From Pontibacter vulgaris (GTDB taxonomy: Bacteria > Bacteroidota > Bacteroidia > Cytophagales > Hymenobacteraceae), in contig NZ_JAJVDH010000003.1 of NCBI RefSeq assembly GCF_022758145.1, forward strand, positions 620,001-684,000: a DNA stretch of 64,000 nt. Reading direction: 5' to 3'. Positions 54,637 through 63,476 of this stretch are shown here, piece by piece. The first letter of the stretch is position 1, and the number at the start of each line of letters is the position of its first letter. A program made the position numbers and the translations under genes. A model generated the notes under the pieces. The model ran no database searches. It saw only the letters and a list, made by a program, of their open reading frames with translations, and was not told where the DNA came from.

Positions 54637-56442
54637 ATGCAGAACATTCGAAATATCGCGATTATCGCACACGTAGACCACGGCAAAACAACGCTTGTGG
54701 ACAAGATCATCCACGCTTCTAAGCTATTCGCTGACCACCAGCAATTTGATGACCTGATTTTGGACAACAACGACCTGGAGCGCGAGCGCGGGATCACAAT
54801 TGTTTCCAAGAACGTGTCGGTTCGCTACAAAGACGTTAAGATCAACATCATTGACACGCCTGGTCACGCCGATTTCGGTGGTGAGGTAGAGCGTGTACTT
54901 AAAATGGCCGATGGTGTACTACTTCTAGTAGATGCCTTTGAAGGTGCCATGCCACAGACTCGTTTCGTATTAGGTAAAGCTATTCAGCTTGGCCTGAAGC
55001 CGATTGTAGTGGTAAACAAAGTAGACAAAGAGAACTGCCGCCCTGATGAAGTGCACGAGCAGGTATTTGACCTTATGTTTAACCTGGATGCTAATGAAGA
55101 TCAGCTTGACTTCACTACGCTATACGGTTCTTCTAAGCAAGGTTGGATGAGCACTGACTGGATGCAGCCAACTGACAACATCACACCACTTTTAGATGCT
55201 ATCATTGATGTGATACCAGCTGCTCCGTTCCGTGAAGGTACACCGCAGATGCAGATCACGTCGCTTGACTATTCTTCATTCGTAGGTCGTATCGCTATCG
55301 GTCGTGTTCACCGTGGTACACTTAAAGAAGGCATGCCTATCAGCTTGATGAAAGCAGATGGCACTATCAAAAAAGGTCGTATTAAAGAACTTCAGGTTTT
55401 TGAAGGCCTTGGTAAGAAAACAGTAACTGAAGTATCAGCTGGCGAAATCTGCGCTGTAACAGGTATAGAAGGTTTTGATATTGGCGATACAATTGCTGAT
55501 GCTGAAAACCCGGAGGCACTGACTCGTATCTCTATCGATGAGCCTACGATGAACATGTTGTTTACGATCAACAACTCTCCTTTCTTCGGTAAAGAAGGTA
55601 AGTTCGTAACATCACGCCACCTGCGCGATCGTCTGTTCAAGGAAACAGAGAAAAACCTTGCCCTGCGCGTTCAGGAAACTGACCGTGAAGATTCATTCCT
55701 GGTATTTGGTCGTGGTATCCTTCACTTGTCTGTACTAATCGAAACAATGCGCCGCGAAGGTTATGAGTTACAGGTTGGTCAGCCACAGGTAATCTATAAA
55801 GAAATTGAAGGCCAGCGCCACGAGCCTATTGAGCACCTGGTAGTTGACGTTCCGGAAGAAACTGCCGGTAAGGTAATTGAACTGGTAACGCAGCGTAAAG
55901 GTGAGCTTACGATTATGGAGCCAAAAGGCGACCTTCAGCACCTCGAATTCAACATTCCGGCGCGTGGTCTTATCGGTCTTCGTAACAACGTACTTACTGC
56001 TACTGCTGGTGAGGCTATCATGAACCACCGCTTCCAGAGCTACGAGCCATACAAAGGCACTATCCCTGGCCGTAACAACGGTTCTATCATCTCTATGGAA
56101 ACAGGTCCTGGTACAGCTTATTCTATCGATAAACTTCAGGACAGAGGTGTATTCTTCGTTGATCCGGGTGTAGATGTTTACATGGGCCAGGTAATTGGAG
56201 AGCATAGCCGCCAAAACGATATCACGGTTAACATTCAGAAAGGTAAGAAGCTGACAAACATGCGTGCTTCCGGTTCTGATGATAACGTAAAAATCGCGCC
56301 TGCTAAAAACTTCTCTTTGGAAGAAGCCATGGAATACATACAGAAGGATGAGTACCTGGAAGTAACTCCTAAGAGCATCCGTATGCGTAAGATCTACTTA
56401 GATGAGAACGAGCGTAACCGTATGTCTAAAAGCGATAACTAA
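54637..56442 (+). CDS. typA: ribosome-binding translational GTPase TypA/BipA
   Basis: The 601-residue GTPase is related to EF-G. G1 is AHVDHGKTT (residues 11-19), switch I is [12 protein letters not shown]3 is [15 protein letters not shown] and G4 is [10 protein letters not shown]. Domain II, the EF-G-like domains ([21 protein letters not shown]) and the unique C-terminal domain are complete. It assists ribosome assembly and stress adaptation. I found no TATACTT inside the gene. A TACTTTTG possible -7 box lies at 54609-54616. Confidence 0.96.
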   Translation: MQNIRNIAIIAHVDHGKTTLVDKIIHASKLFADHQQFDDLILDNNDLERERGITIVSKNVSVRYKDVKINIIDTPGHADFGGEVERVLKMADGVLLLVDAFEGAMPQTRFVLGKAIQLGLKPIVVVNKVDKENCRPDEVHEQVFDLMFNLDANEDQLDFTTLYGSSKQGWMSTDWMQPTDNITPLLDAIIDVIPAAPFREGTPQMQITSLDYSSFVGRIAIGRVHRGTLKEGMPISLMKADGTIKKGRIKELQVFEGLGKKTVTEVSAGEICAVTGIEGFDIGDTIADAENPEALTRISIDEPTMNMLFTINNSPFFGKEGKFVTSRHLRDRLFKETEKNLALRVQETDREDSFLVFGRGILHLSVLIETMRREGYELQVGQPQVIYKEIEGQRHEPIEHLVVDVPEETAGKVIELVTQRKGELTIMEPKGDLQHLEFNIPARGLIGLRNNVLTATAGEAIMNHRFQSYEPYKGTIPGRNNGSIISMETGPGTAYSIDKLQDRGVFFVDPGVDVYMGQVIGEHSRQNDITVNIQKGKKLTNMRASGSDDNVKIAPAKNFSLEEAMEYIQKDEYLEVTPKSIRMRKIYLDENERNRMSKSDN

Positions 56443-56450
56443 AATACTTT

Positions 56451-56507
56451 AAGTATAAAATAAAAAAGGGAGCTACTTTCGGTAGCTCCCTTTTTTATTT
56501 TATACTT
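56451..56507 (+). terminator. terminator with perfect 26-bp arms bounded by AAGTATA/TATACTT
   Basis: The inverted repeat runs 26 bases on each side of a 5-base loop. The core is GGGAGCTAC/GTAGCTCCC with A/T tracts outside it. Its outermost seven bases are the iterated motif. Confidence 0.93.
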
Positions 56508-56715
56508 CTGATCGCGCGTAATTTTACACTATCAAAGTATAGATTTATTTATAAATCCCCCATACATTTTCCTCCCTGTTAGCTGTTTATACTTTCACCG
56601 GCTATACTTTCTCCTTCACTAAAAAAAAGCTGCAAAACACGGTAAAGGCTACTTGTAAATTATGATTTAAACAATATTTATTTTAATATTTACAATTAAA
56701 ATAACTATTGTAACT

Positions 56716-57936
56716 ATGAAAAAAATATTTTTTATGCTTACCTGGGCAGTAGTGTTTCTGCTCTTTGTACAACCAGTTTATGCGCAGTTTAATGTCGGAA
56801 GAAAGCTTCAGGACAAGCTTAATCAGAAAATCAACCAGAAAGTAGACCAACAGGTTGATAAGAAAGTGGATGATGCACTGAGCGGCAAAAAAGGAGGCAT
56901 GTCTGGAAATGGTGATGCTGAATCAGAGGACGGAACAAGCACTGCATCAGCGGGTGGCAAAGGAGAAGGTAAATCAAAAGCATGGAGCAAGTATGATTTT
57001 GTGCCTGGCAGTAAAGTGCTTTTCTCAGATAACCTGGCAGGTGAAGAAATTGGAGAGTTTCCATCGCGCTGGGACCTGAACAATGGTAACGCCGAAGTAG
57101 CTGTTTTTGGCAACGACCGCGTGATAAACCTGGTGAGTTACGGAACAAGTATAAAACCCCTGATGAAAAAAGAGCACTGGCTGCCTGAAACCTTTACCAT
57201 AGAAATGGATCTGTTTTTCGATAGCGACAACCCAAATGTTGAGTATAACATTTACCTGGTTGATGACAATAAAACCTATAAGGAAGAAATAAACGGCCAT
57301 TTCTGGGATCCGATAGCGATAAGAGCAAACCAGGCTAAGTTTAAAACTTTTGGCACAGAGTCAGAAGATCTGGCTGCCCAGGATATTAAGAGCCAGTGGC
57401 GCCACGTTGCCATTGCCTTTAATAAGCGGAGTATGAAAGTATACCTCGACAACCAGCGCCTGATAAATATACCAACCGTACAGGGCAAGCCAACCGGCCT
57501 CCGTATCGAAATAGATAAGCGCATAGAGTCTAACACGATGGTTAAAAATGTGCTTATAGCCGAAGGTGGCAAAAAGCTTTATGACCAGGTAATGGCCGAC
57601 GGCAAGTTTGTAACTTACGGTATTAAGTTTGATGTAAACAAAGCAACTATACGACCAGAATCAGCGGGTACGTTGGCAGATATTGCCCACCTGATGCAGG
57701 AACAGCCCACTATGAAATTTACAATAGAAGGCCACACCGACAGCGACGGTGACGAAAGCGCTAACATGAAACTGAGCCAGCAACGCGCCGAAGCCGTGAA
57801 ATCATACTTAGTGGACCAAGGTATAAAAGCAGACAGACTGGAAGCGAAAGGTCTTGGAGAATCTAAACCTATAGACAAAAACAGTACACCGGAAGCTAAA
57901 TCCAATAACCGCAGAGTGGAATTTGTGAAGCGATAA
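56716..57936 (+). CDS. OmpA-family protein with LamG-like central domain
   Basis: The 406-residue product has a signal peptide ending VYAQ. Residues 28-60 form a repeating helical stretch (NQKINQKVDQQVDKKVDD), followed by a Gly/Ser-rich linker. Residues about 95-285 look like a concanavalin/LamG-type jelly roll (FTIEMDLFFDSDN, WRHVAIAFNKRSMKVYLDN). The C-terminal OmpA domain holds IEGHTDSDGDESANMKLSQQR and NNRRVEFVKR, which bind peptidoglycan. It probably links the outer membrane to the wall. Confidence 0.87.
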   Translation: MKKIFFMLTWAVVFLLFVQPVYAQFNVGRKLQDKLNQKINQKVDQQVDKKVDDALSGKKGGMSGNGDAESEDGTSTASAGGKGEGKSKAWSKYDFVPGSKVLFSDNLAGEEIGEFPSRWDLNNGNAEVAVFGNDRVINLVSYGTSIKPLMKKEHWLPETFTIEMDLFFDSDNPNVEYNIYLVDDNKTYKEEINGHFWDPIAIRANQAKFKTFGTESEDLAAQDIKSQWRHVAIAFNKRSMKVYLDNQRLINIPTVQGKPTGLRIEIDKRIESNTMVKNVLIAEGGKKLYDQVMADGKFVTYGIKFDVNKATIRPESAGTLADIAHLMQEQPTMKFTIEGHTDSDGDESANMKLSQQRAEAVKSYLVDQGIKADRLEAKGLGESKPIDKNSTPEAKSNNRRVEFVKR

Positions 57937-57952
57937 AACAAGTATAAAACTA

Positions 57953-58000
57953 ACAAAGCATCAGGCCCGGCTAACTTCTAAGCCGGGCCTGATGCTTTGT
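57953..58000. terminator. terminator with perfect 20-bp arms
   Basis: ACAAAGCATCAGGCCCGGCT faces its exact complement across an 8-base loop, just after the OmpA-family gene. Confidence 0.88.
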
Positions 58001-58043
58001 ATAGTTGCTGCAACGAAAGATTAACCCTTCTCCTTCTATTTCC

Positions 58044-58063
58044 AAAGTATAGATCTATACTTT
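58044..58063. promoter_or_regulatory. perfect 20-bp palindrome of two head-to-head AAGTATA motifs
   Basis: AAAGTATAGATCTATACTTT is perfectly symmetric and lies about 140 bases before the first kinase-like lipoprotein gene. It could be an operator, or a chance pairing of a very frequent motif. Confidence 0.45.
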
Positions 58064-58205
58064 CCATTTTACATACTTAAGTACACAAAGTATAACCTCA
58101 AAACAAATACAATCAAACACTTATATTGGCAGTGGTAGCCCCCATGAAAACATTATACCTGTTTTACGTTAAACAGAGTCATATATATATTCACCTATTC
58201 TTGTC

Positions 58206-59801
58206 ATGAGAAACCACCTACTGCAATTTATATTTATACTCTGCATACTACTAAGTACCGGCTGTGCCAGGAAAAACTTTTTTACCGAAACTCCCCTTAC
58301 AGATACTGCCCTGCACGACCAGTTACACAATAAAAACTCCAATACTTTAGATAGTGTAAACATCCGGGCAGGCGAGCATTACAAACGAGGTTTCTTTCAT
58401 AATTTGTTTTGGGGCAAGCACTATAGCGCTGTTTGGGCAGCCCCGGTTACAGTGCCTGTTTTTCGCCTCGAAAAGGAATATGGAGGCCTTAAAATAGAAA
58501 AACTTGGCGGCGGTTTTCAGACTACCAGCATAACCCTTAGCGATAAAGATGGTTTTATGTACGCCATGCGCTCACTGGATAAAGATCCGGTAAGTGTGCT
58601 GCCTACTATATGGCGCAAAACATTTGTGGCCAACATCATCCGCAACCAGACATCGGCTATAAACCCTTATGGCGCTTTGGTTATACCACCAATGGCGACA
58701 GCTGCAAAATTACCACACTCCACACCTAAAGTAGTATATGTGCAGCCCAACGACAGCAGTTTCGGGGAGCATACTGAACGCTTCAGCGACAGGGTATTTA
58801 TGATTGAAAACAAGTTCGATGACGATGGGGCTGTTCCTGAATCACTGGGCAATGCGAAAGCGATAGTTAACTCAAACAAAATGCTGAACAAGCGTTTCGA
58901 GAAAAACACCCATCATATAGACCAGCAGGCATTTGCTAAAGCCCGGCTTTTTGATCTGTTCCTGAACGATTGGGACCGACACGAAGGCCAGTGGGAATGG
59001 GCCGAGTACGAAGAGGGAGAAGAAACCATTTACCGCCCTATAGCCAAAGACCGAGACAATGCTTTCTTTAAATTTAACGATGGAATACTTACCTGGTTAT
59101 TTAGCCGCAATTGGGCCATAAGGAAGTTCGAAACCTTTGATGAGAAGTATAAAGATGTGTATGCGCTGGCCATGAACTCTAAATTTATAGATGAGCGTGC
59201 CCTGTCAGAAGTTACAGCAGAAGATTTTCAGAAACTGGCCAAAGAACTGCAAACTGCTTTAACCGATGAAGTGATCGAGAAAGCCATTCGCCAGTTTCCG
59301 GATTCTGTATATGCATTGGTTGGTAAAGATACCGAACAAAAGCTAAAGAGCCGCCGTGATAAGTTGCCGGAAGCCGCACAGGAGTTTTACAGGATTCTGG
59401 CAAAAGAGCCAATAATAGTTGGCACTGACCAGGAAGAAAAGTTTGAAGTAAAGCGCCTGAACGACGATGAAACCCGTGTTATCGTAATCCGGAGTGATGA
59501 TAAAAAGAAAATTTACGAACGTACTTTTAACCGTGCAGAAACACAACTGATTACCTTATATGGTTTAGCTGAAGGTGACAAATTTGAAGTGAGCGGCGAG
59601 GTAAATAAAGGTATAACTGTAGCTATAGTTGGTGGCCGCGGCGAAGACGAGATAAAAGATACATCGAGGGTAAAAAGTCCGGGCAAACAAACTATAGTTT
59701 ACGATACCAAGCGTGGTACAGAAATAAAAGGCAGCAAAGAAACAAAAGACAAAACCGGCCATGATGTGCGCGTACATGCTTTTGATAGAGAAGGCTTTTA
59801 A
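58206..59801 (+). CDS. predicted kinase-fold lipoprotein, first of a tandem pair
   Basis: The 531-residue product has a lipoprotein signal (ILCILLSTGC, lipid on Cys20). Four motifs come in kinase order: a Gly-rich loop GGGFQTTS (101-108), the strand RSLDKD with Lys126 (122-127), NDWDRHE (254-260) and KDRDN (281-285). The last two resemble the catalytic loop and metal-binding aspartate of FAM20C-like and HipA-like kinases. The C-terminal third (about 400-505) is beta-rich. I recall this region in Bacteroidota proteins fused to a metallophosphoesterase and an outer-membrane barrel. Kinase activity is inference. Confidence 0.65.
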   Translation: MRNHLLQFIFILCILLSTGCARKNFFTETPLTDTALHDQLHNKNSNTLDSVNIRAGEHYKRGFFHNLFWGKHYSAVWAAPVTVPVFRLEKEYGGLKIEKLGGGFQTTSITLSDKDGFMYAMRSLDKDPVSVLPTIWRKTFVANIIRNQTSAINPYGALVIPPMATAAKLPHSTPKVVYVQPNDSSFGEHTERFSDRVFMIENKFDDDGAVPESLGNAKAIVNSNKMLNKRFEKNTHHIDQQAFAKARLFDLFLNDWDRHEGQWEWAEYEEGEETIYRPIAKDRDNAFFKFNDGILTWLFSRNWAIRKFETFDEKYKDVYALAMNSKFIDERALSEVTAEDFQKLAKELQTALTDEVIEKAIRQFPDSVYALVGKDTEQKLKSRRDKLPEAAQEFYRILAKEPIIVGTDQEEKFEVKRLNDDETRVIVIRSDDKKKIYERTFNRAETQLITLYGLAEGDKFEVSGEVNKGITVAIVGGRGEDEIKDTSRVKSPGKQTIVYDTKRGTEIKGSKETKDKTGHDVRVHAFDREGF

Positions 59802-59893
59802 GCTGCTTTCGCTTCAGAATAAATTCTTACAAAAGCCCTTATTCATCAGTCAACGTAACATCCTGCAATACAACATGTTGCATTTTATACTTT

Positions 59894-61528
59894 ATGCACC
59901 TACAAACCAACTATAACTTTATCAAAATTTTTTTACCAGTGTTGGTGATGCTGCTTTTTGGCTGTAGTCAGCGGTTCAGCCATTCGGTACAGCAAATACC
60001 GCCACCCAAAAACTATAACGCCACCTCCATACCTGATTATAAAGACAGCACTATTGCAATTGCTCCTAACCCTGGCTATGACCATAGTAAGCTCTTCACA
60101 TTATTTTATGGTAAGCATTACCGCAATGCCTGGGCTACACCGGTGCAGGTAAAAGTGCTGGATATCGGAACTGCCAAAGGTGGGCTCACCCCTTTAAAAT
60201 CTGGTGGTAGCCGCCAAAGTATAAACTTGCGTTTGCAGGCACCGGATAGTACTGAATACGTGCTGCGCTCTATCGATAAAGACCCGGCGAGTGCATTGCC
60301 GGAAAAATGGCGCAAAAGTTATCCGGCTCATATCCTGCGCGATGCTACATCTGCCACCCACCCTTATGCAGCGCTTGTATTGCCGCATATGGCCGAAGCC
60401 ATAGGTGTATACCATACCGATCCGGAGCTGGTTTTTGTTCCGCACGATCCGCGCCTGGGCGAGTTTGTGCAAAAAGTTGGTGGCATGATGGCGCTTCTGG
60501 AAAAAAGGCCTAGCGGCGATCAGTCCGGTAACCCGAATATGGGCAATGCCAAACACATCCAGGACACAGAAGAAATATTACAGGCCCGGCTTACAGATAA
60601 TGATAACAGTATTGATGCCCGCCAGTACCTTAGATCGCGCTTATTTGACATGCTGATAGGCGACTGGAGCCGCCATGAAGATAACTGGCGATGGGCCGAG
60701 TTCAAGAGCAAAAATGGCAACGCATACCAAGCCATCCCGCGCGACCGCGACAACGTTTTTTACAAGCTTACGGATGCCCCTATTCCATGGCTTTTCATGC
60801 GCACCGGATTCAGAAACCAGTTTCAGACGTATCGGCCTAAGGTAAACGATATTAAAAGCCTGAATGAAAGCGGCCGCAACCTGGATGATCTTTTACTTTC
60901 GGGGCTATCGCTGAAGGATTGGCAGGAAGTAGCAGATAGTATAAAACTTGAACTTACCGATGAGGTGATAGAAGAAGCGTTCCGTGCCATGCCAGATACT
61001 ATTTACAAACTAACGGCTGCCCCTATTATTAACAGCCTTAAAACCCGCCGCAACAACATCCAAAGTATAGCCAGCTCATACTTTAAAGAGTTGGCAACCT
61101 CTGCTATAGTAGTAGGCACGGATAAACATGAAACGTATGAAATAAAAATATTATCTGCTGATGAAGTGCAGGTAAGCGGTTTTAAAACAACCAAAGAAGG
61201 AGAACGGAAAGACGAAATTTTCAACCGAATATACCATGCCAGCACTACAAAAGAGCTTAGCCTTTTTGGGCTTGATGGCCGCGATATTTTTATAGTGGAA
61301 GGCCACGTTAAGCCTCGTATAAGTATAAAAATAAGGGGTGGCGCCGGCGTAGATAGTTATACTGTAAAAGGCCACGGCTCCAAGCTCGGCAAACAAGTAT
61401 GGATCGAGGACTCCAAGTATAAAAATAAAATAGAGGCTGATAAGTATACCAAGGTTAAAGTAAACGATAATCCGCCGGCCAACACGTTTACCAGCACTGG
61501 CTGGCTATTGCGTTATTATTTAAACTAA
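59894..61528 (+). CDS. predicted kinase-fold lipoprotein, second of the tandem pair
   Basis: The 544-residue paralog is similar to the preceding gene over almost its whole length. The lipobox VMLLFGC gives lipid Cys24. It keeps the same motifs: GGSRQS (104-109), RSIDKD with Lys129 (125-130), GDWSRHEDNW (256-265) and PRDRDN (282-287). HPYAALVLPHMAEA and YHTDPELVFVP are shared blocks. The catalytic-loop Asp before Arg-His is Ser in this copy, although an Asp two positions earlier remains. The pair is separated by 92 bases and likely arose by duplication; they may be cotranscribed. Confidence 0.65.
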   Translation: MHLQTNYNFIKIFLPVLVMLLFGCSQRFSHSVQQIPPPKNYNATSIPDYKDSTIAIAPNPGYDHSKLFTLFYGKHYRNAWATPVQVKVLDIGTAKGGLTPLKSGGSRQSINLRLQAPDSTEYVLRSIDKDPASALPEKWRKSYPAHILRDATSATHPYAALVLPHMAEAIGVYHTDPELVFVPHDPRLGEFVQKVGGMMALLEKRPSGDQSGNPNMGNAKHIQDTEEILQARLTDNDNSIDARQYLRSRLFDMLIGDWSRHEDNWRWAEFKSKNGNAYQAIPRDRDNVFYKLTDAPIPWLFMRTGFRNQFQTYRPKVNDIKSLNESGRNLDDLLLSGLSLKDWQEVADSIKLELTDEVIEEAFRAMPDTIYKLTAAPIINSLKTRRNNIQSIASSYFKELATSAIVVGTDKHETYEIKILSADEVQVSGFKTTKEGERKDEIFNRIYHASTTKELSLFGLDGRDIFIVEGHVKPRISIKIRGGAGVDSYTVKGHGSKLGKQVWIEDSKYKNKIEADKYTKVKVNDNPPANTFTSTGWLLRYYLN

Positions 61529-61552
61529 AAATCTTAAGACTGATTAAAGTAT

Positions 61553-61586
61553 AAAAAGGGCGCAACTTCAGGTTACTGCCCTTTTT
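61553..61586 (+). terminator. terminator after the lipoprotein pair
   Basis: AAAAAGGGC and GCCCTTTTT pair around a 16-base loop, with T residues following. Confidence 0.75.
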
Positions 61587-61611
61587 AGTTGTATAGTTGA
61601 ACGTATTGTAG

Positions 61612-61866
61612 TTACCGGGTCTTTTTATTTGTATTCTGCCCGCTATCGCTTCCGCTCCGCTTGTTATGATCTTTGGCACTTCCGAGGCCTTGCCCCTGCT
61701 GTTGCGATGCAGTAGCTTTTGTGCCATGCTGCCCTGTATCTACGGAACCCTTAACATTTGCTTTGTTAGAAACACCTCCTGCTTGGTTTTGCCCTGTAAC
61801 ATTAGCTTCCGGCCTGTTTTTATTCTGATTTTCCTGTTGCTGATTCTCTTCTCTGCTGTTCTTCAT
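61612..61866 (-). CDS. small Gln/Asn/Gly-rich disordered protein
   Basis: The product is 84 residues from MKNSREENQQQENQNKN; the longer frame upstream runs through a terminator and is rejected. It is wholly hydrophilic and rich in Gln, Asn, Gly, Lys and Ser, so it is likely disordered. It may be a stress- or desiccation-type hydrophilin, but that rests on composition alone. Confidence 0.5.
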   Translation of the reverse strand: MKNSREENQQQENQNKNRPEANVTGQNQAGGVSNKANVKGSVDTGQHGTKATASQQQGQGLGSAKDHNKRSGSDSGQNTNKKTR

Positions 61867-61893
61867 AGTATGGTTTAGTAAGTTTAAAAAACT

Positions 61894-61927
61894 AAAAGGG
61901 TGGTTGCATAACTGCAACCACCCTTTT
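61894..61927 (-). terminator. terminator after the SDR gene
   Basis: AAAAGGGTGGTTGCA and TGCAACCACCCTTTT are perfect arms. On the minus strand a T run closes the hairpin. Confidence 0.85.
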
Positions 61928-61960
61928 AAATACGGCCTCAACTTTACAGAAGTTTACAGC

Positions 61961-62713
61961 CTATAGTTTCTTATCTACTATGGTTGCCGATGCCTGGGCA
62001 GCTGGCAAGATCAAAACTTCAGCAAGATTAACGTGGGCTGGCCTAGTAACCATAAATACAATCAGGTCTGCCAGGTCTTCGGCTTGCAAGGGCTGGTAGC
62101 CTTGGTAAACAGTAGCAGCGCGGGCTGTATCTCCTTTAAAGCGAACTTCAGAGAACTCTGTCTCTACCAATCCAGGGTTAACTTCCGATACTTTTATACC
62201 TTCCTGTAGCAGGTCTATGCGCATGGCTTTGGAAATAGCATCTACTGCAAACTTAGAACCGCAATAGACGTTGCCGTTAGCATATACTTCTTTGCCGGCA
62301 ATGGAGCCAATGTTTACAATGTGTCCTTTTTTACGCTCGATCATGTAAGGCAGTATAGTATGCGTTACATACAGCAAACCCTTCACATTAATATCCAGCA
62401 TGGCATCCCAATCATCCAGAGAGCCGCTTTGTATAGATGCTAAACCATGGGCATTGCCGGCATTGTTTACCAGCACATCTATACTTTGCCATTCTTCCGG
62501 CAACGAGCCCAAAGCCTGCTGCACCGCTTCTTTATCGCGCACATCAAACTCTAATGTTAATACAGGCACGTTTGTAATCTGAGCTTTAAGTTCTTCCAGG
62601 CGCTCAGTGCGTCGGCCGGCGGCAATTATACTATAACCTTGTGCGGCAAGCGCAAGGGCTGTGGCTTTGCCTATACCGGAAGTAGCTCCGGTAACCAGTG
62701 CAATTTTAGACAT
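61961..62713 (-). CDS. short-chain dehydrogenase/reductase, YdfG-like
   Basis: The 250-residue NAD(P)-dependent oxidoreductase has the cofactor loop LVTGATSGIGKATALAL, the NADP-type GRRTERLEEL, the NNAG motif in DVLVNNAGNAHGLA, and the catalytic Ser and Tyr-x-x-x-Lys in NIGSIAGKEVYANGNVYCGSKFAVD-like sequence. Members include serine and 3-hydroxy-acid dehydrogenases; the substrate here is unknown. An ATG four codons upstream overlaps the end of the porT-like gene; either start keeps the two tightly linked. Confidence 0.88.
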   Translation of the reverse strand: MSKIALVTGATSGIGKATALALAAQGYSIIAAGRRTERLEELKAQITNVPVLTLEFDVRDKEAVQQALGSLPEEWQSIDVLVNNAGNAHGLASIQSGSLDDWDAMLDINVKGLLYVTHTILPYMIERKKGHIVNIGSIAGKEVYANGNVYCGSKFAVDAISKAMRIDLLQEGIKVSEVNPGLVETEFSEVRFKGDTARAATVYQGYQPLQAEDLADLIVFMVTRPAHVNLAEVLILPAAQASATIVDKKL

Positions 62714-62717
62714 CTGC

Positions 62718-63476
62718 TTATTCAAAGAAAAGTATAAACGATATGTTGTGGTTGGTCATGCGCTGCAGGCTGCTGCTGTAAATGTTATCGTCTGGTATAT
62801 GCTGGTTAAGCAAACCATGCGAAAAGCGCACTTCCGGGGCAAATTTAAAGAACGGGTAAAAAATATCAAGGCCTACGCCATACTCTAAAGCAAGATCAAA
62901 TTTTTCGGTTCGCAGCTCAGAGCCGGGCTGGTCGGTTTTGCGGCTGCTCAGGTCAATACCGGGCTTTACGCCACCCACCATGTACATGCGGTAATTGGTG
63001 CGGCGCTTGGCTTTATACTTTAAAAGTACGGGCAGTTCCACTACAGTAGAGCTTAATGTAACATTTACATCTTTACGCTCGCCGCCTTCCTGCACTACGT
63101 TGGCATACTCTATGGTACGGCCATAAAATCCTACACCAGGCACAAAACGTGCATCCAGGTACTCGGCAAGGCCTACATTTAGTACAAGACCGGTATAAAA
63201 GCCGGGCGTTGTTTTAGCGTTCACGGTCATGTGCGAGCTAAAACTTAGTTGATCGGCATACTCCTGCGAGTGCTCCAGGTTATACTTTGTGAGCGGCAAC
63301 GCCAGGTAAAAGCCATAGTGTACGGTTTTAAAGTCGTAGTCCGGTTTGTTTTTCTGGCTCAGCTTTTTTTGCGCTACTGCCGCGTTTCCGCAAAGCAGCA
63401 GTAAAGCCAGCAAAGGTAAAAGGGTTATTTTTTTCCGGTGTAAATAGAGCTGATGCCGAATGTAAGTGAATGCCAT
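62718..63476 (-). CDS. porT: PorT-like outer-membrane beta-barrel protein, type IX secretion
   Basis: The 252-residue product has a signal peptide ending AAVAQ, then alternating strands (GFYLALPLTKYNLEH, TPGFYTGLVLNVGLAEY, LDARFVPGVGFYGR, FKFAPEVRFSHGL) of a PorT/outer-membrane barrel. The order ubiE-porT is a known Bacteroidota arrangement, and PorT (SprT in Flavobacterium johnsoniae) is needed for type IX secretion and gliding. Its start lies 52 bases inside ubiE, so the two are translationally coupled. The specific PorT call relies on context. Confidence 0.8.
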   Translation of the reverse strand: MAFTYIRHQLYLHRKKITLLPLLALLLLCGNAAVAQKKLSQKNKPDYDFKTVHYGFYLALPLTKYNLEHSQEYADQLSFSSHMTVNAKTTPGFYTGLVLNVGLAEYLDARFVPGVGFYGRTIEYANVVQEGGERKDVNVTLSSTVVELPVLLKYKAKRRTNYRMYMVGGVKPGIDLSSRKTDQPGSELRTEKFDLALEYGVGLDIFYPFFKFAPEVRFSHGLLNQHIPDDNIYSSSLQRMTNHNISFILFFE

